Of a stretch of 64,000 nt of DNA, positions 23,100 through 34,007 are shown piece after piece. Source of the stretch: Nageia nagi. Lineage: Eukaryota > Pinophyta. The notes under the pieces were generated by a model. That model was not told where the DNA came from, ran no database searches, and saw only the letters and a list, made by a program, of their open reading frames with translations. Numbering within the stretch: the first letter of the stretch is position 1; every line of letters starts with the position of its first letter. The position numbers and the translations under genes are program-made. The stretch spans positions 9,734,001-9,798,000 of the forward strand of contig JBITNC010000001.1 in assembly GCA_050084985.1 (NCBI GenBank), read 5' to 3'.

Positions 23100-23931
23100 A
23101 AGTGACAAAATTTATCATGTTGAGATATGGAGTTATTTATCAAAGAAATTATCATGGTAACTACTTGAGGTGTTTGAAAATAGAAGAAGCTCACAAGCTA
23201 CTCAAATAATTTCATAAGAAATAAGGTGGAATAGGCCATGCACTGAGGAATACTCTAGCATATCAATTCCTTTATGTTGGATATTATTGGCCTCTCCTCT
23301 TCCAAGATGCTCATCAATATACCAAAATTTATCACAACTGCTGAATTGCAGCAAAAAAGGAGGGATTTGTAATCTTTCCCCTATGACCAATCCTAGAATC
23401 CAATCCATTCACCAAATGGGGATTGGACTTCATGGGAGTAATCAACCCTTCTTCCTTGATGAAACACGAGTTCATATTGACTACAATTGATTATTGTACA
23501 TGGTGGATTAAGGATATAGTAACAAACAAAGCCACCTTCTAAGTGGTTATCTAATTCTTAGAAGAACACATATTGACTTAGTTTGGCTTCACATTTTCCA
23601 TAGCCTTTGACAATGGTCCTAGATTTAGCTCAGTAAAGTTATCACTTAGGCATATGATCATAACTTTCTTCACTAATTACTAACCCTAGGGGAATGAACT
23701 TTCAAAGTCAACAAATAGCAACTTGTTGACTATCTTATGGAAGTTCATGTACAAAAACCCTAGAGATTGGCACTACAAGTTGAAGTATGCCTTATGGGTG
23801 AAATGTATCAAGGTGAAAAATGCACTTAGGATGAGCCCTTCAAGTTAATCTATGGAATGACCCCAATTCTTCCTACTTAGCTAAAGATTAGCACATTATA
23901 TTTTATGAAATATTATATAGAGGTCAATGAC
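23100..23931 (+). pseudogene. Tat-like integrase relic, 5' part
   Basis: Readable pieces are GGIGHALRNTLAYQFLYVGY (about 23225), YWPLLFQDAHQYTKICHNC (zinc-finger end, about 23285-23340), FTKWGLDFMGVINPS (first catalytic D, about 23410), FDNGPRFSS (second catalytic D, about 23610) and GNELSKSTN (about 23690, where the third catalytic residue E belongs in GN..AE.TN). Multiple stops are present. Coding runs into the chromovirus insertion at 23931 and resumes at 30377. Confidence 0.8.
23927..23931 (+). repeat. Target site duplication ATGAC (left copy)
   Basis: ATGAC directly precedes the 5' LTR and is repeated at 30377-30381 directly after the 3' LTR. This shows a single integration of the chromovirus into the Tat-like integrase region. 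Confidence 0.95.
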
Positions 23932-24247
23932 TGTTAGGTCCCCTATACTACTCATGTAGCCCATATATTGTTATTATGTATCCCATATAAGCCCACTATG
24001 GTTATTGTTATTCTATTACATTATTATTGTTATGTCGGCTAGTGTCCTTTCATTGTAGTGGCAACCCTTGGACTCCTATATATAATAAGGAGGTATTATC
24101 ATTTGTATTATCTATTGTTGTGTATTTGATGTGATATAAAGGAGGTTTCCCCCTTTAAGTGGATTATTACTGATTTTATATCTTATTCAAGGCATTGAGC
24201 TCTTTCTCTTATGATTTTATGCTATTTTGGGAACTTAGTTCATAACA
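23932..24247 (+). repeat. 5' LTR of the chromovirus
   Basis: It begins TGTTAGGTCCCC and ends TTCATAACA. A TATA-like CTATATATAATAAGG near 24080 is the likely promoter core, as the corresponding 3' LTR has CTATATATACTAAGG. Confidence 0.95.
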
Positions 24248-24249
24248 TT

Positions 24250-24261
24250 TGGTATCAAAGC
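24250..24261 (+). promoter_or_regulatory. Chromovirus primer-binding site
   Basis: TGGTATCAAAGC lies two bases after the 5' LTR. It is complementary, bar one base, to the 3' end of plant initiator tRNA-Met. Confidence 0.9.
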
Positions 24262-25533
24262 AGACGATTCTACAATTTCACTACTCAAAAATAGTCATCG
24301 TGGAATTTTTGATACCAATTTTTTTTAGTAAGGTTTCATATACTTAAATTTATTGGGTTTTTATAAAACATACTGAATAAGTTTTAATTTAACTTTTAGC
24401 TCCTAATTCACTGTATTTTGCAAGTTACACTTGGGGAAAGTTAGGGTTTGTGACTAGTCTCAAAAGCAGGTCTAAAATAGGTGTTCTAGCTAAAAAGTGT
24501 ATATCTATAGTTTTACAGATCCAAACTATGTGAAAACTATTGTATTAGTTAAGATACGGAATGAAGTTTATTTGGCACAATTTTCAAGTTCTATAAATAA
24601 ATAGGTGACATGTGGCACTTCATACAAGTTCACTCTTCTAAAAACTCCAAAAATCAGCACATTTTGGAATAGTTGCATCCATTTCCTCTTGGAATATTAG
24701 AATTTGAAAAAACTTGTTGCATTGAAAACAATACATATGATGCTACTATAGGTAGAAATTTTAGACTCTAAAGGGTATAAATTTCATATTTACATCAGTT
24801 AGAAGGTCAAATAATAGAACAGTCTCCAAATCACAGTTTAAAAAGGTATTATTTTTTAAATTTGCATATATTTTGATTGGAAGGTCTATTTGGGGTGTTT
24901 CAAAAGCTATTGGAAAGAGGATAAAGAGGATATTGTTTTAGGTATATATTTGTTCTAGTAATTTAAACATAGGATCTATCATTACTTTGCCAGCACTACA
25001 TCTCAGGGAATTGTGGTCTCCTACAACGTACTCATAGTATATTGCTTAGGCCACTATTGGATTCTCTCATGTACCTTTGAGTATATAGAGAGGCCATCAT
25101 GCTCATGCATGTACATGGTATATAGAGAGGTCCTTTATGATTCACTCACATACTATGAGTATATTAGCAAGGGCCCTTTTCAAATGGTTGTGCATTAGAC
25201 AGCACTATCACAGATTTGAGCTCCTATGTACCTTGCGTATATAGAGAGACCCCCTAGAATCCTGAAACCAACCAAGTTAACCTTTTTACCATCCTTTTTT
25301 TGTAATACATAGAGAACAACACTTGAGGAGACTACCCACATGTACCAAAAGGTAGTTGGGTAGTACGGCCAAGGGTACGGTCTATCCTCTTTGGTTGGAG
25401 CTCTGAAATATTGGGTCGAGTACTATTATTGGACCCTATGGTATATCGTGGTTTGTGAGAACTAGATACTCCTATGAGGACCTTTGACTAAACCATTTGG
25501 TAAATTCCTACTCCACGGTAATACTCAGTCAAA
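24262..25533 (+). other. Long untranslated leader of the chromovirus
   Basis: A 1.27-kb region between PBS and gag has no long ORF. The motif GTATATAGAGAG or a close variant recurs at about 25080, 25118 and 25237, with interspersed CTCATGTACC/TCATGCATGTAC words. The gag-only copy has a matching leader of about 1.03 kb (35283-36307), so the leader is conserved between family members and probably holds packaging or translation signals. Confidence 0.7.
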
Positions 25534-26616
25534 ATGCCACCCAAAAAAATTGCTACACCACCTAGACCTAGAGAGGGTTCATCCATGACTATAGCAGAAA
25601 GTGAAGACATATCCTTTCAAATATCCCAATTGGAAGAATTGGTGAAAGGATATGTAAAAAAGGGTGATTTGGAGGAATTAAAAAGGGATTTGACAAAAGG
25701 GATGGTAAGATCAATTGATTTAATCAGTTTGAGGGAAGAGTTGGTGACTAATATGGATCAAAAAATGGAAACTATTTTTCAACTCATACAAAACCCAGAG
25801 GGAAAGATTCCTAAAGATGTTGATATGGCCCAGGGTTATTAGGAAAATAATGATATTGTTCAAGGAGATAAACCCTTCATTAATAATCCTAATTCAAGAG
25901 GATATGCTTCTACTAATGGAAAATTAAGCATGGTTCTCAAGGGGAATCCAACTCCCCAAGATAGACATGAGGAAGTTTGATGGAAAGGACCCCATCACTT
26001 GGATATTTCAAATGGAGCATTTTTTTATCTACACCAAGTACCAACATCACAAAAAGTAACTATTGCATCCTTGTATCTAGAGCTTGAGCAGGTTGTATGG
26101 TACCAATGGCTTTGTGAACGTAAAAAGGGTTCTATTATATCTTGGTCCATTTTTACAAAGGAACTGATAGCCTACCATGAGGATGTTAAGAATAATTCCT
26201 TCTTTAATCAATTTACAAATCTAAGGCAAAAAGGTTCAATGATGGAGCACATTCAACAATTTCAAAAGTTGAGTCTTAGAGTGAATGACATACCAAGTGA
26301 TAGATTGTTGGATCTCTTTATGGGAACCTTAAAGGATAACATTCAACATGAGTTGCGTCTGTTTGAACCAACATCCTTAAAGATGGCTTTTAGGATGGCA
26401 AGGAAGGTTGAAAGTAAAAATATGGTAATGGCTACTAAAAGGTTCCCCTCAAACACCTATAAAGAAAATAATGTTCCTTCTTCTCACTTACCTAAACCTA
26501 CAAGGTTGACACCTCAACAAATGAATGAAAGACGAGTAAAGGGTCTATGCTTCAATTATGATAGCAAGTATAGTAAAGGACATAAGTGTGGGGAGAATAA
26601 ATCATTCTACATATAA
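25534..26616 (+). pseudogene. Chromovirus gag, disrupted
   Basis: The start MPPKKIATPPRPREGSS equals that of the intact gag at 35282. A TAG at 25840-25842 replaces a CAG (Gln) that the intact copy keeps. Frameshifts follow near 25920 and 25990, and an open stretch runs 25999-26616. It contains the retrotransposon gag core (WYQWLCERKKGSIISW, FMGTLKDNIQHELRLFEP) and a zinc-knuckle relic CFNYDSKYSKGHKC, whose second Cys is Tyr. In an intact element the protein forms the particle and packages RNA. Confidence 0.9.
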
Positions 26617-26658
26617 TGTGAAGAAGAAGAAGAAGAAAAATCATCCACACCCGAAGGA

Positions 26659-29600
26659 TTAGAAGAGATTACTACTGAAGAAATGACTCCCACCATATCT
26701 TGTAATGCATTGGCTAGAATTATTGCTCCTCAAACTCTCAAGATAGAAGGATATATCAAGAAGAAAAAGGTAATAGTGTTGATTGACTCTGGTAGTACAC
26801 ATAAATTTATTCATTCCAAGATAGCCAAAGATTTGAATTGCTTCATATATCCAGTGCCAGAGTTTCAAGTGATGGTTGCAAATTGAGGAACTATAAATTG
26901 CTCAGGGAAGTGCCATAATATCAATCTAACCATGGGGGAATATGTACCGAAAAGTCCAATGATTGCCATTCCAATGGGTGTTGTTGATATTGTCTTGGGG
27001 GTCCAATTATTACAATCATTGGGAACAGTGGCTTTTAATTTTAAAGAACTTTTCATGAAATTTTCTTGGGAAGGAAAAGAGTTTTAATTAAGGTGTAATG
27101 AAGCGAAAGATTGTAACATAATCAGCTCTAATGGTATGACAACTTTTGAGAAAGCAAAGAAGAGGTTTAATTGTACAATTATGCTCACTAGATGTCCAAA
27201 CATCTAAGCCAGGTAATTCTCCAGATCTCTAGAAAGTCATTGATAAGTATCCCAAGGTATTTGATACTCCCAAAGGTCTCCCCCCTAATCAAGATCATGA
27301 TCATGGTATTAACTTAATTCCAGGAAGTGTTCCTCTCAACATCAAACCTTACAGATATCCATATACCCAAAAGAGTGAAATTGAACATATGGTTGCAAAA
27401 ATACTAGAAATAGGTATAATTCGACCAAGCCAAATTTCTTCCTCTTCCCCAGTAGTAATGGTGCTTAAGAAGGAGGGAGCATGGTGCATGTGTCCAGATT
27501 ATAGAGAGCTAAACAAGCTCACTATTAAAGATAAATTTCCCATTCCTATCATTGATGAATTACATGGAGCAAAATACTTCACCAAGCTAGATCTTCGCTC
27601 AGGATATCATCAAATTAGAATGAAGATAGAAGACATTCCAAAAATAGCATTCAGAACTCATGAAGGTCATTATGAATTCTTGGTCATGCCCTTTGGCCTT
27701 ACTAATACACCTTCCACTTTTCAAAGTTTGATGAATTCTATTTTCAAACCCTTCCTTAGAAAATTTGTGTTAGTATTCTTTGATGATATACTAATCTACA
27801 GCAAGTCTTGGGAAGATCATGTTCAACATGTTGACAGGGTGCTCAAACTATTGGAGGCACAACAATTATATGCAAAACCATCCAAATGTTTCTTTGGGGT
27901 ATAGGAGGTGGAATATTTGGGTCATATCATGTCTCATGAGGGTGTTAAGCTAGACCCTAAACAAAATTAAATCCATCAAGGAATGGAGACTTCCCACAAC
28001 CTTAAGGCACCTTAAAGGATTTTTGGGTTTGATGGGGTATTATAGCAAGTTTGTTAAGAAATATGGGTGAATCATTGTACCTCTAACAACATTACTGAAG
28101 AAAGATGCATTTTCTTGGAATCTAGAAGCAACTAAGGCCTTTGAAAATCTTAAAGAAGCAATGTGTAAAGCTCCTGTATTAGCTACACCAGACTTCACAA
28201 AAACTTTTATTGTGGAATGTGATACCTCAAGAAATGGCATTGGTGCTATTTTAATGCAAAATGGAAGACCCATTTCCTTTGAGAGTCAACCAATAAAGGG
28301 AAAGAATTTAAACAAACCTATTTATGAGAAGGAAATGATGGCAATACTGCATGCCTTGAAGAAATGACGTCCCTATCTAATGGGAAGACACTTCAAGGTC
28401 AAAATAGATCATGATAGTCTTAAATACTTCTTAGAACAAAGACTATCTTCAGAAGAGCAACAAAAATGGGTCACAAAGATGTTGGGTTATGACTTTGAAA
28501 TCATTTATAAAAAAGGGAAGCAAAATGTTATGGTCAATGCACTCTCAAGAAAGGATGAGGATGTTGAGGCATTGATATGTGTAATTTCAATTCTCCAACT
28601 TGAGTAGATAACTAAAGCAAGGGATGAATGGAGGAATGATGAGGAGGTGTGGACACTCATTCAAAAGCTACAGCAAGATCCTAGTGTGTTTGATACATTC
28701 AGTTGGAAAAATGATTCTCTATGGTACAAGGATCACTTATATTTATGTAAGAACTCCCAACTCAAACAAAAGGTTCTTTTGGAATTACACACCTCTCCTC
28801 TAGGAGGGCACTCAGGAGTTTTAAAAACTTACCACAAAGTTAAGAAGGAATTTTTTTGGGATGGCCTTAAATTTGATATCCAAAAGTTTGTGGCAGAATG
28901 TTTGGTTTGCCAACAAAATAAAGTTGAGACAATCAAGACCCCAGGTCTTTTACAACCATTACCAATTCCAAGTCAGTGTTGGGATGAAGTCTCAATGGAT
29001 TTTATCATGGGTCTACCCAAGTTTGAAGGAAAGAGTGTCATCATGGTGGTTGTTGATAGACTTACCAAGTATGCACACTTTTGTGCACTATCCCATCCCT
29101 TCAAAGCTAGTAAAGTCGCTACTGCATTCATGGAGACAGTTCAAAAATTACATGGAAATCCAAAGATTATTGTAAGTGAAAGAGATCCCATTTTCATTGG
29201 GAATTTTTAGACAGAATTATTTTCTTGTCTCAGTACTCAATTGGTTCATAGCTCATCTTATCATCCTCAATCTGATGGGCAAACTGAGATAGTGAACAAA
29301 TGTTTGGAAGGATATCTTCGTTGCTTTGTATCTAATAAACAAACACAATGGGTCAAGTGGTTATCTTTGGCAGAATGGTGGTATAACACTTCCTTCCATA
29401 CTGCAGCAAAAATGACCCCATTTATGGTGCTTTATGGATATCATCCACCATCCATCACATCATATCTAAGAGACAAATCAAAGGTTCAAGCAGTGGAAGA
29501 TCACATCGAGCATCAACAACAAGTTCTCCAACTCTTAAAGGATAACCTGACCTTGGCATAGAATCTAATGAAACAACAAGCAGATCAACATCGTAGTGAA

Positions 29601-30031
29601 AGAAGTTTTGAAGTGGGCGATTGGGTGTTTTTACGGCTACAACCATACAAATAGATGTCCCTCAAGCAATCTAAGAAGGATAACAAACTATCTCCCAAGT
29701 ACTATGGGCCTTATAAGGTGTTGCAAAATATTGGTAGTATGGTATACAAATTGGAGCTTCCGACTTCTTCGTGAGTACACCTAGTTTTTCATGTTTCATG
29801 CTTAAAGAAGGTTATCGATGATAAGATCCCAATTCAAACTACACTTCTAGAACTCGACGAGGAAGGGAAAATTATATTGAGCTAGAAGTAATCACTGAAT
29901 CAAGAATCTATAAGCTAAGAAATTGATCAATTTCAGAGTATCTCATTAAGTGGAAGAACCTACCTGCTGAAGATTCCACATGGGAAGATGAGAATTTTCT
30001 ACAGAAGCATCCAGAACTACTCAAACATTGA
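26659..30031 (+). pseudogene. Chromovirus pol with chromodomain, disrupted
   Basis: Domains in order: protease VLIDSGSTHKF (about 26775-26810, DSG triad kept); RT from 27389, with [10 protein letters not shown] at about 27776; RNase H 28161-28607; integrase zinc region 28780-28920 (H..H with CLVCQQ); integrase core with MDFIMGLP (about 28996), VSERDPIF (about 29170) and DGQTEIVNK (about 29275); and a chromodomain YLIKWKNLPAEDSTWEDENF near 29938-30010, ending at TGA 30029-30031. The second catalytic integrase Asp is Glu in VSERD. Stops occur at 27903, 28366, 28605, 29208, 29560 and elsewhere. Several are CAG or TGG codons changed to stops. The polyprotein cannot be made by this copy. Confidence 0.93.
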
Positions 30032-30046
30032 GAACAACATTTTTTT

Positions 30047-30060
30047 AAAGGAGAGGGGCA
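30047..30060 (+). promoter_or_regulatory. Chromovirus polypurine tract
   Basis: AAAGGAGAGGGGCA directly abuts the 3' LTR. It is the expected primer site for plus-strand cDNA. The gag-only copy has the same tract. Confidence 0.9.
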
Positions 30061-30376
30061 TGTTAGGTCCCCTATACTACTCATGTAGCCCATATATTGT
30101 TATTATGTGTCCCATAGAAGCCCACTATGGTTATTGTTATTCCATTACATTATTATTGTTATGTCAACTAGTGTCCTTTCATTGTAGTGGAAACCCTTGG
30201 ACTCCTATATATACTAAGGAGGTATTATCATTTGTATTATCTATTATTGTGTATTTAATGTGATGTAAAGGAGGTTTCCCCCTCAAAGTGGCTTATTATT
30301 GATTTTATCTCTTATTCAAGGCATTGAGCTCTTTCTCTTATGATTTTATGCTATTTTGGGAACTTGGTTCATAACA
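30061..30376 (+). repeat. 3' LTR of the chromovirus
   Basis: It has the same length (316 bp) and ends as the 5' LTR, with about 16 differences counted by eye. It is followed immediately by the target duplication ATGAC at 30377-30381. Confidence 0.95.
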
Positions 30377-30712
30377 ATGACACCTTGGAAACAAGGTTGG
30401 TTCAATTAACACATCTAGAGGAAAAGTAAGATCAAGCATTTCAGAACCTCATTTGGAAATAATTGGAAACAAAAATATGGTTCGATAAAAATGCAAAAGT
30501 TAAGAGTTTTAGGGTCAAAGACTTGGTCCTATTGTAGGATAAGGCCCATGAGGATAAAGGAAAATACACCAAATTTGAAAAAATCTAGCTAGGTCCCTTC
30601 TAAATTATCGCTTTAGTGAGTCTAAGCACCTTTAAACTAAAACATCTTACGAGAGAGAAATTGCCATTATCAGTCAATGAAAAGCTTATCAAACATTATT
30701 TTCAAACCTAAG
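30377..30712 (+). pseudogene. Tat-like integrase C-terminus, right part
   Basis: Directly after the chromovirus, coding of the older element resumes as DTLETRLVQLTHLEEK, then IWFDKNAKVKSFRVKDLVLL and LPLSVNEKLIKHYFQ, a standard end of this integrase type. Together with the left part it shows that the chromovirus interrupted one continuous gene. Confidence 0.85.
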
Positions 30713-30796
30713 TATCATCTAAAGATGTGTATCATATTATAAATTACTCTTTTAAAAATAAAAATCTTTGAAGCCTATCATCAAGGACATCTAAGT

Positions 30797-31105
30797 AGAG
30801 CACACCAAGCTTGGGGATGAATTATCCTTTTCCCCAAAGAATTTAGTTGGAACATACACTCCAGTGATTCTAACTTGATTATTTCCTGCAACAGGTGATA
30901 GGTGTGTTCATAGAGCGACCAAGCTCAAGGACAAGTTGTCCTTCTTCCCAGAGACTACATTTGGAATAGACACTTTGGGTAATTCTAACAAGGATTATTT
31001 GATGTAATAGGTTATGGGTGTGTTCATAGATGAACAAGTTTAGGGATGGGTCATCATTCTCTCTAGAGAATTATAGTTGGAATAAATAATCTAGATGACC
31101 ATAAT
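30797..31105 (+). repeat. Tandem repeat of about 115 bp in the Tat-like 3' region
   Basis: Three diverged units start at about 30797, 30912 and 31028, each with an AGAG/AGATxxACCAAG(C/T)TxxGGGA-like start and GGTGTGTTCAT end. They are spaced 115-116 bp. Tat-type elements are known for repeat-rich, variable 3' untranslated regions, so this belongs to the old element. Confidence 0.7.
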
Positions 31106-31640
31106 ATCCTTGGACCTAGATCATAACATAGGTTTCTCGATGGTTACTTGAATAGCTAGTGTGAGTTCAATCACTATAATGAAACTGAAGATGTAGCTAT
31201 GAGTGATGGTGCTAACATAGGCTCATACCCTATGGATGATGCAACTCACTATGCATCCATAATGTTTAGGTTTATCTTAGGTTTTCAAGTCATCTTGTGT
31301 CATCATTTTATTTTTGTGCTATTTTAGCTTGTATATTTTTCTTTTCTTGTTCTTTTATTTTAGTTATTGTTTTGGCCAACACAACACGCCCCAAAATCTC
31401 GTGATTTAGGGGACCCAAGAATTTCACCAAGTCTTAATGTGCCAAGCCCAATGCCTCACTTACCTGAACACATTACTCATCATCTTGCCAAAAATTAAGC
31501 ATCATGCCTTCACAATCTTAGCCATAGTGGTTAAAATCCAAAATTATTTAAAAAATGATTAAGTATGGAATAGGAAGGTCAAATTAGGTGCAATTAGGAA
31601 ACCCAGAGCAAGCTTGAAGTTGGACAAGGCATAGTGGAGC
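31106..31640. other. Tat-like 3' untranslated region, no gene seen
   Basis: AT-rich sequence without ORFs lies between two repeat blocks. It is probably still inside the Tat-like element. Confidence 0.4.
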
Positions 31641-32885
31641 TTCCAAGAAGCCAGTATAGGCCCCTAGAAGATATGTTTTTGAATTTTTATGGCATATGCC
31701 TAGAGAAGGAATCCATCTAGGGCAAGATTAAAGATGAATCAAGCAAAGGCAAGCATCCAAGAACCTAGCACATACCTCTAGAAAATAAGTTTGTGACTTT
31801 TTTTGGCATGCACCATGTGGAAGGAGTGTTTCTAATGAAGTTTAGTACCAATTCAAACAAATTCAAGTCACCAAGAAACCAGTGCATGATAAAAAAAAAA
31901 TAAAAGATAAATCTTATATTTTTCTAGCATGCACCTAACCAGAAGAGCTACTAGGATGAAGTTTGAGCAATAATGGCCAAATTAGCTCTCCAAAGACCTA
32001 GCACATGCTTCCAAAGATAAATTTATGTCTTTTTCTAGCATCCACTGTTGTGTGGAGCATGATTGTTCAGAATTCTTTGTTTCAACCGGATGTATACCCC
32101 AGGAAGTTTGTACACCCTCCACGCGGGGGGGTTGCAGGGGAGACGGGCCGTTCATTAGGCGAATGATCTGATGGTAGAACTTATGTTTAGTTTAGGGTTT
32201 TCCCTAGAAGGCAACCCCTCTCTTTATATGAGGCATTGTAATAGACGTGATAAGTGAGCGAGAAACAGAGACGTGAGACTGTGAGAGAAAATAGAGGATA
32301 TTACAGCGATCTGCTGTAGGTTGTATCTCTTCACTTTACTGATAATAGAAAGGAAGGACTGGCTGTTTGGTGTGGACATAGCCCAAACTGGTGAACCACG
32401 TATATCTGTGTCTCTCTTGTTTATGCATTTTTTGTGTTTATATTTTCTGCAATATTTATGTGTTCCATTGCTCCGTAGTATATAATTTTCTAGCATGCAC
32501 CAACTATTCAATGGCATATAGATTGGGCTTAAGGTGGAAATCGACTAATGCATGAACATTCATGTCCAAAATCAAGCAAAGGAGGGTCTAGAAAGGCTTG
32601 CGCATGCTCCCAAAAGTTAAAATTTTGACTTTTTATGACATGTGCCTAGCCAAGGAGGCACTAAAGTTAAGTAAAAGGAAATATTTTGGGTAATTATTGC
32701 ACCCAAAGGCTCAAAAAAAAGCTAATATGGGCAAAAGAAGGCAAGCACACCAAAAAAAAAAGATAAAATCTTAACTTTTTCTAGCATGCGCTCAAACTGG
32801 AGAAACTAGGAAGGCTGATGCATTGGAAAAAAAAAAAAGATAAAATATTTTATTTTTCTATGATAAAATATTTTATTTTTCTAAC
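31640..32885 (+). repeat. Degenerate array with recurring CTAGCATGCACC boxes
   Basis: A box of the form TTTTTCTAGCATGCACC and variants recurs at about 31678, 31798, 31920, 32034, 32487, 32626 and 32776, roughly every 110-150 bp outside an insertion at 32046-32485. Surrounding text such as AAGAT(A)AATTTATG precedes many boxes. It is a second repeat family in the 3' region of the Tat-like element, strongly diverged. A separate 23-bp duplication (TAAAATATTTTATTTTTCTA) lies at 32839-32884. Confidence 0.6.
32046..32485 (+). mobile_element. Probable solo LTR inserted in the repeat array
   Basis: A block of different composition (GC-rich near 32120-32150) interrupts one repeat box. It starts TGTTGTGTGG and has TTTATATGAGG (TATA-like) at about 32222, then ATTGTAATAG, and later GGTGAACCACGTATATCTGT before a T-rich stretch. 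That order is like the promoter and R/U5 part of copia LTRs. No internal coding follows, so it would be a solo LTR. Exact ends and target duplication could not be fixed; the right end lies between 32467 and 32489. Confidence 0.5.
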
Positions 32886-32928
32886 ATGCTCCAGCCTAGA
32901 AGATCCCCTTGGACCCCTATGTTGGTCT

Positions 32929-33166
32929 TTCAAGTGAAAAATCTTGAATTTCAAGTGAGTACATTAAAGAAATCACTAGACTCGCCAATGAACTGGAGGA
33001 GAGCCAAGAGAAACAAATCCCTGAAGGAGAGAGCACACCTCCTAGATCATATTATCTTCAAGAAAAGGTGGTCATGGAAGAACAAAGGCATCCTCAATAG
33101 GAAAGTGATGAAGGTGTTGAGCCAAGTACTATAGAAGTAAGGAAGATACAGTCAAAGTGTACCTGA
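32929..33166 (+). pseudogene. Short hydrophilic coding-like relic
   Basis: One frame reads EYIKEITRLANELEESQEKQ and continues, over one TAG, as ESDEGVEPSTIEVRK to a TGA near 33164. Composition (Glu, Gln, Lys, Arg) resembles a coiled-coil or gag-like segment. It lies between the repeat-rich part and the putative 3' LTR of the Tat-like element. I do not recognise it. Confidence 0.3.
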
Positions 33167-34002
33167 GGAGAATATAAGTGTGGTGTTGCAATTAAAATAA
33201 TTTAATTTAAATTTTATTTTATTAAAATTTATTTTGAATTTGGATTTGAAAAATTTATTAAATTTGGTTCAGCCTTGTGATGAATGAGGATTTTCTCCCA
33301 TAGGTGCTAGAATAAATCTTGTAACACCATGTGGTGAAATTTCATTGAACCTATTTTAATTTTCTTGAAATTCATATTAGGGTTAAGGTAACACTTAGAA
33401 TTTCCATTAAAACTATTTATACCCCTTGGATAATAGACATGAAGATTTGCTAATAGATGAGTAGAATAATTCTTTCTATTAAGCACTTGTCTATAGTGAA
33501 TGTGGCATGATCTTTTAAGTGAAATTATACAACTCCATTTCTTTGTTACTTTGAGCTTTGGCTAGTAATGTTATCATTGGTGTGTGTTACTTAGATGCTT
33601 GGAATATTTTGCAAACCTCTTGATAGGTGGGTAAAAGAATGATTAATTATCATTCAAAGTATTGAATGTAATGCATAGTTAATTATTTCTCATGGTATGC
33701 AACTAGACTTGTATAATTCTAAAGTGTGTTCCCCTATGATTTTCAACATGAGAACTTAATCCACTTGTTGAAGGTGTCATCCATACTACAACCACTCCAT
33801 CCTCTAGAACATTCATATTATTGGCTAGTGTAAGATGATATATCCTTCTTCCTATTGGCTAGTATGAAAGGATAGATGGATGTATGGAACTCATAACAAA
33901 CCCAAAGGAACCTGACATTCAAACATTATACCCATCAGTGGAGCTTGATGTAAGAGAGCTTAATTCATATACCTCTGACAATTTACAACTTTCTCTCCTA
34001 CA

Positions 34003-34007
34003 CTTTT
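34003..34007 (+). repeat. Target site duplication CTTTT (left copy)
   Basis: CTTTT lies next to the left LTR and again at 36643-36647 next to the right LTR. Confidence 0.85.

Larger units (their letters stand above)
19464..23931 (+). mobile_element. Tat-type Ty3/gypsy relic, left part
   Basis: Domains appear in the order gag end, protease, an extra RNase H, reverse transcriptase, RNase H and integrase. Placing an additional RNase H between protease and RT is known from Tat-type plant gypsy elements. The frame is broken throughout. The element is interrupted at 23927-23931 by a chromovirus, and its integrase C-terminus continues directly after 30376. Its left end is hidden by the copia insertion. 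Confidence 0.8.
23932..30376 (+). mobile_element. Complete Ty3/gypsy chromovirus insertion
   Basis: This 6445-bp element has 316-bp LTRs (TGTTAGG…ATAACA), PBS, long leader, gag, pol (protease, RT, RNase H, integrase), a C-terminal chromodomain, polypurine tract and a perfect 5-bp target duplication. By eye the LTRs differ at about 16 of 316 positions (about 5%), so the insertion is old, and the ORFs contain many stops. The chromodomain places it among plant chromoviruses; I cannot assign the clade (Tekay, Reina or other) without a tree. Confidence 0.95.

Noticed and set aside
29988-30263. 91-codon plus-strand ORF over the chromovirus 3' LTR
   Set aside because: It is out of frame with pol and crosses the PPT and LTR; a shadow frame.
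32224-32517. 97-codon minus-strand ORF
   Set aside because: It lies in the LTR-like block and has no recognisable domain.
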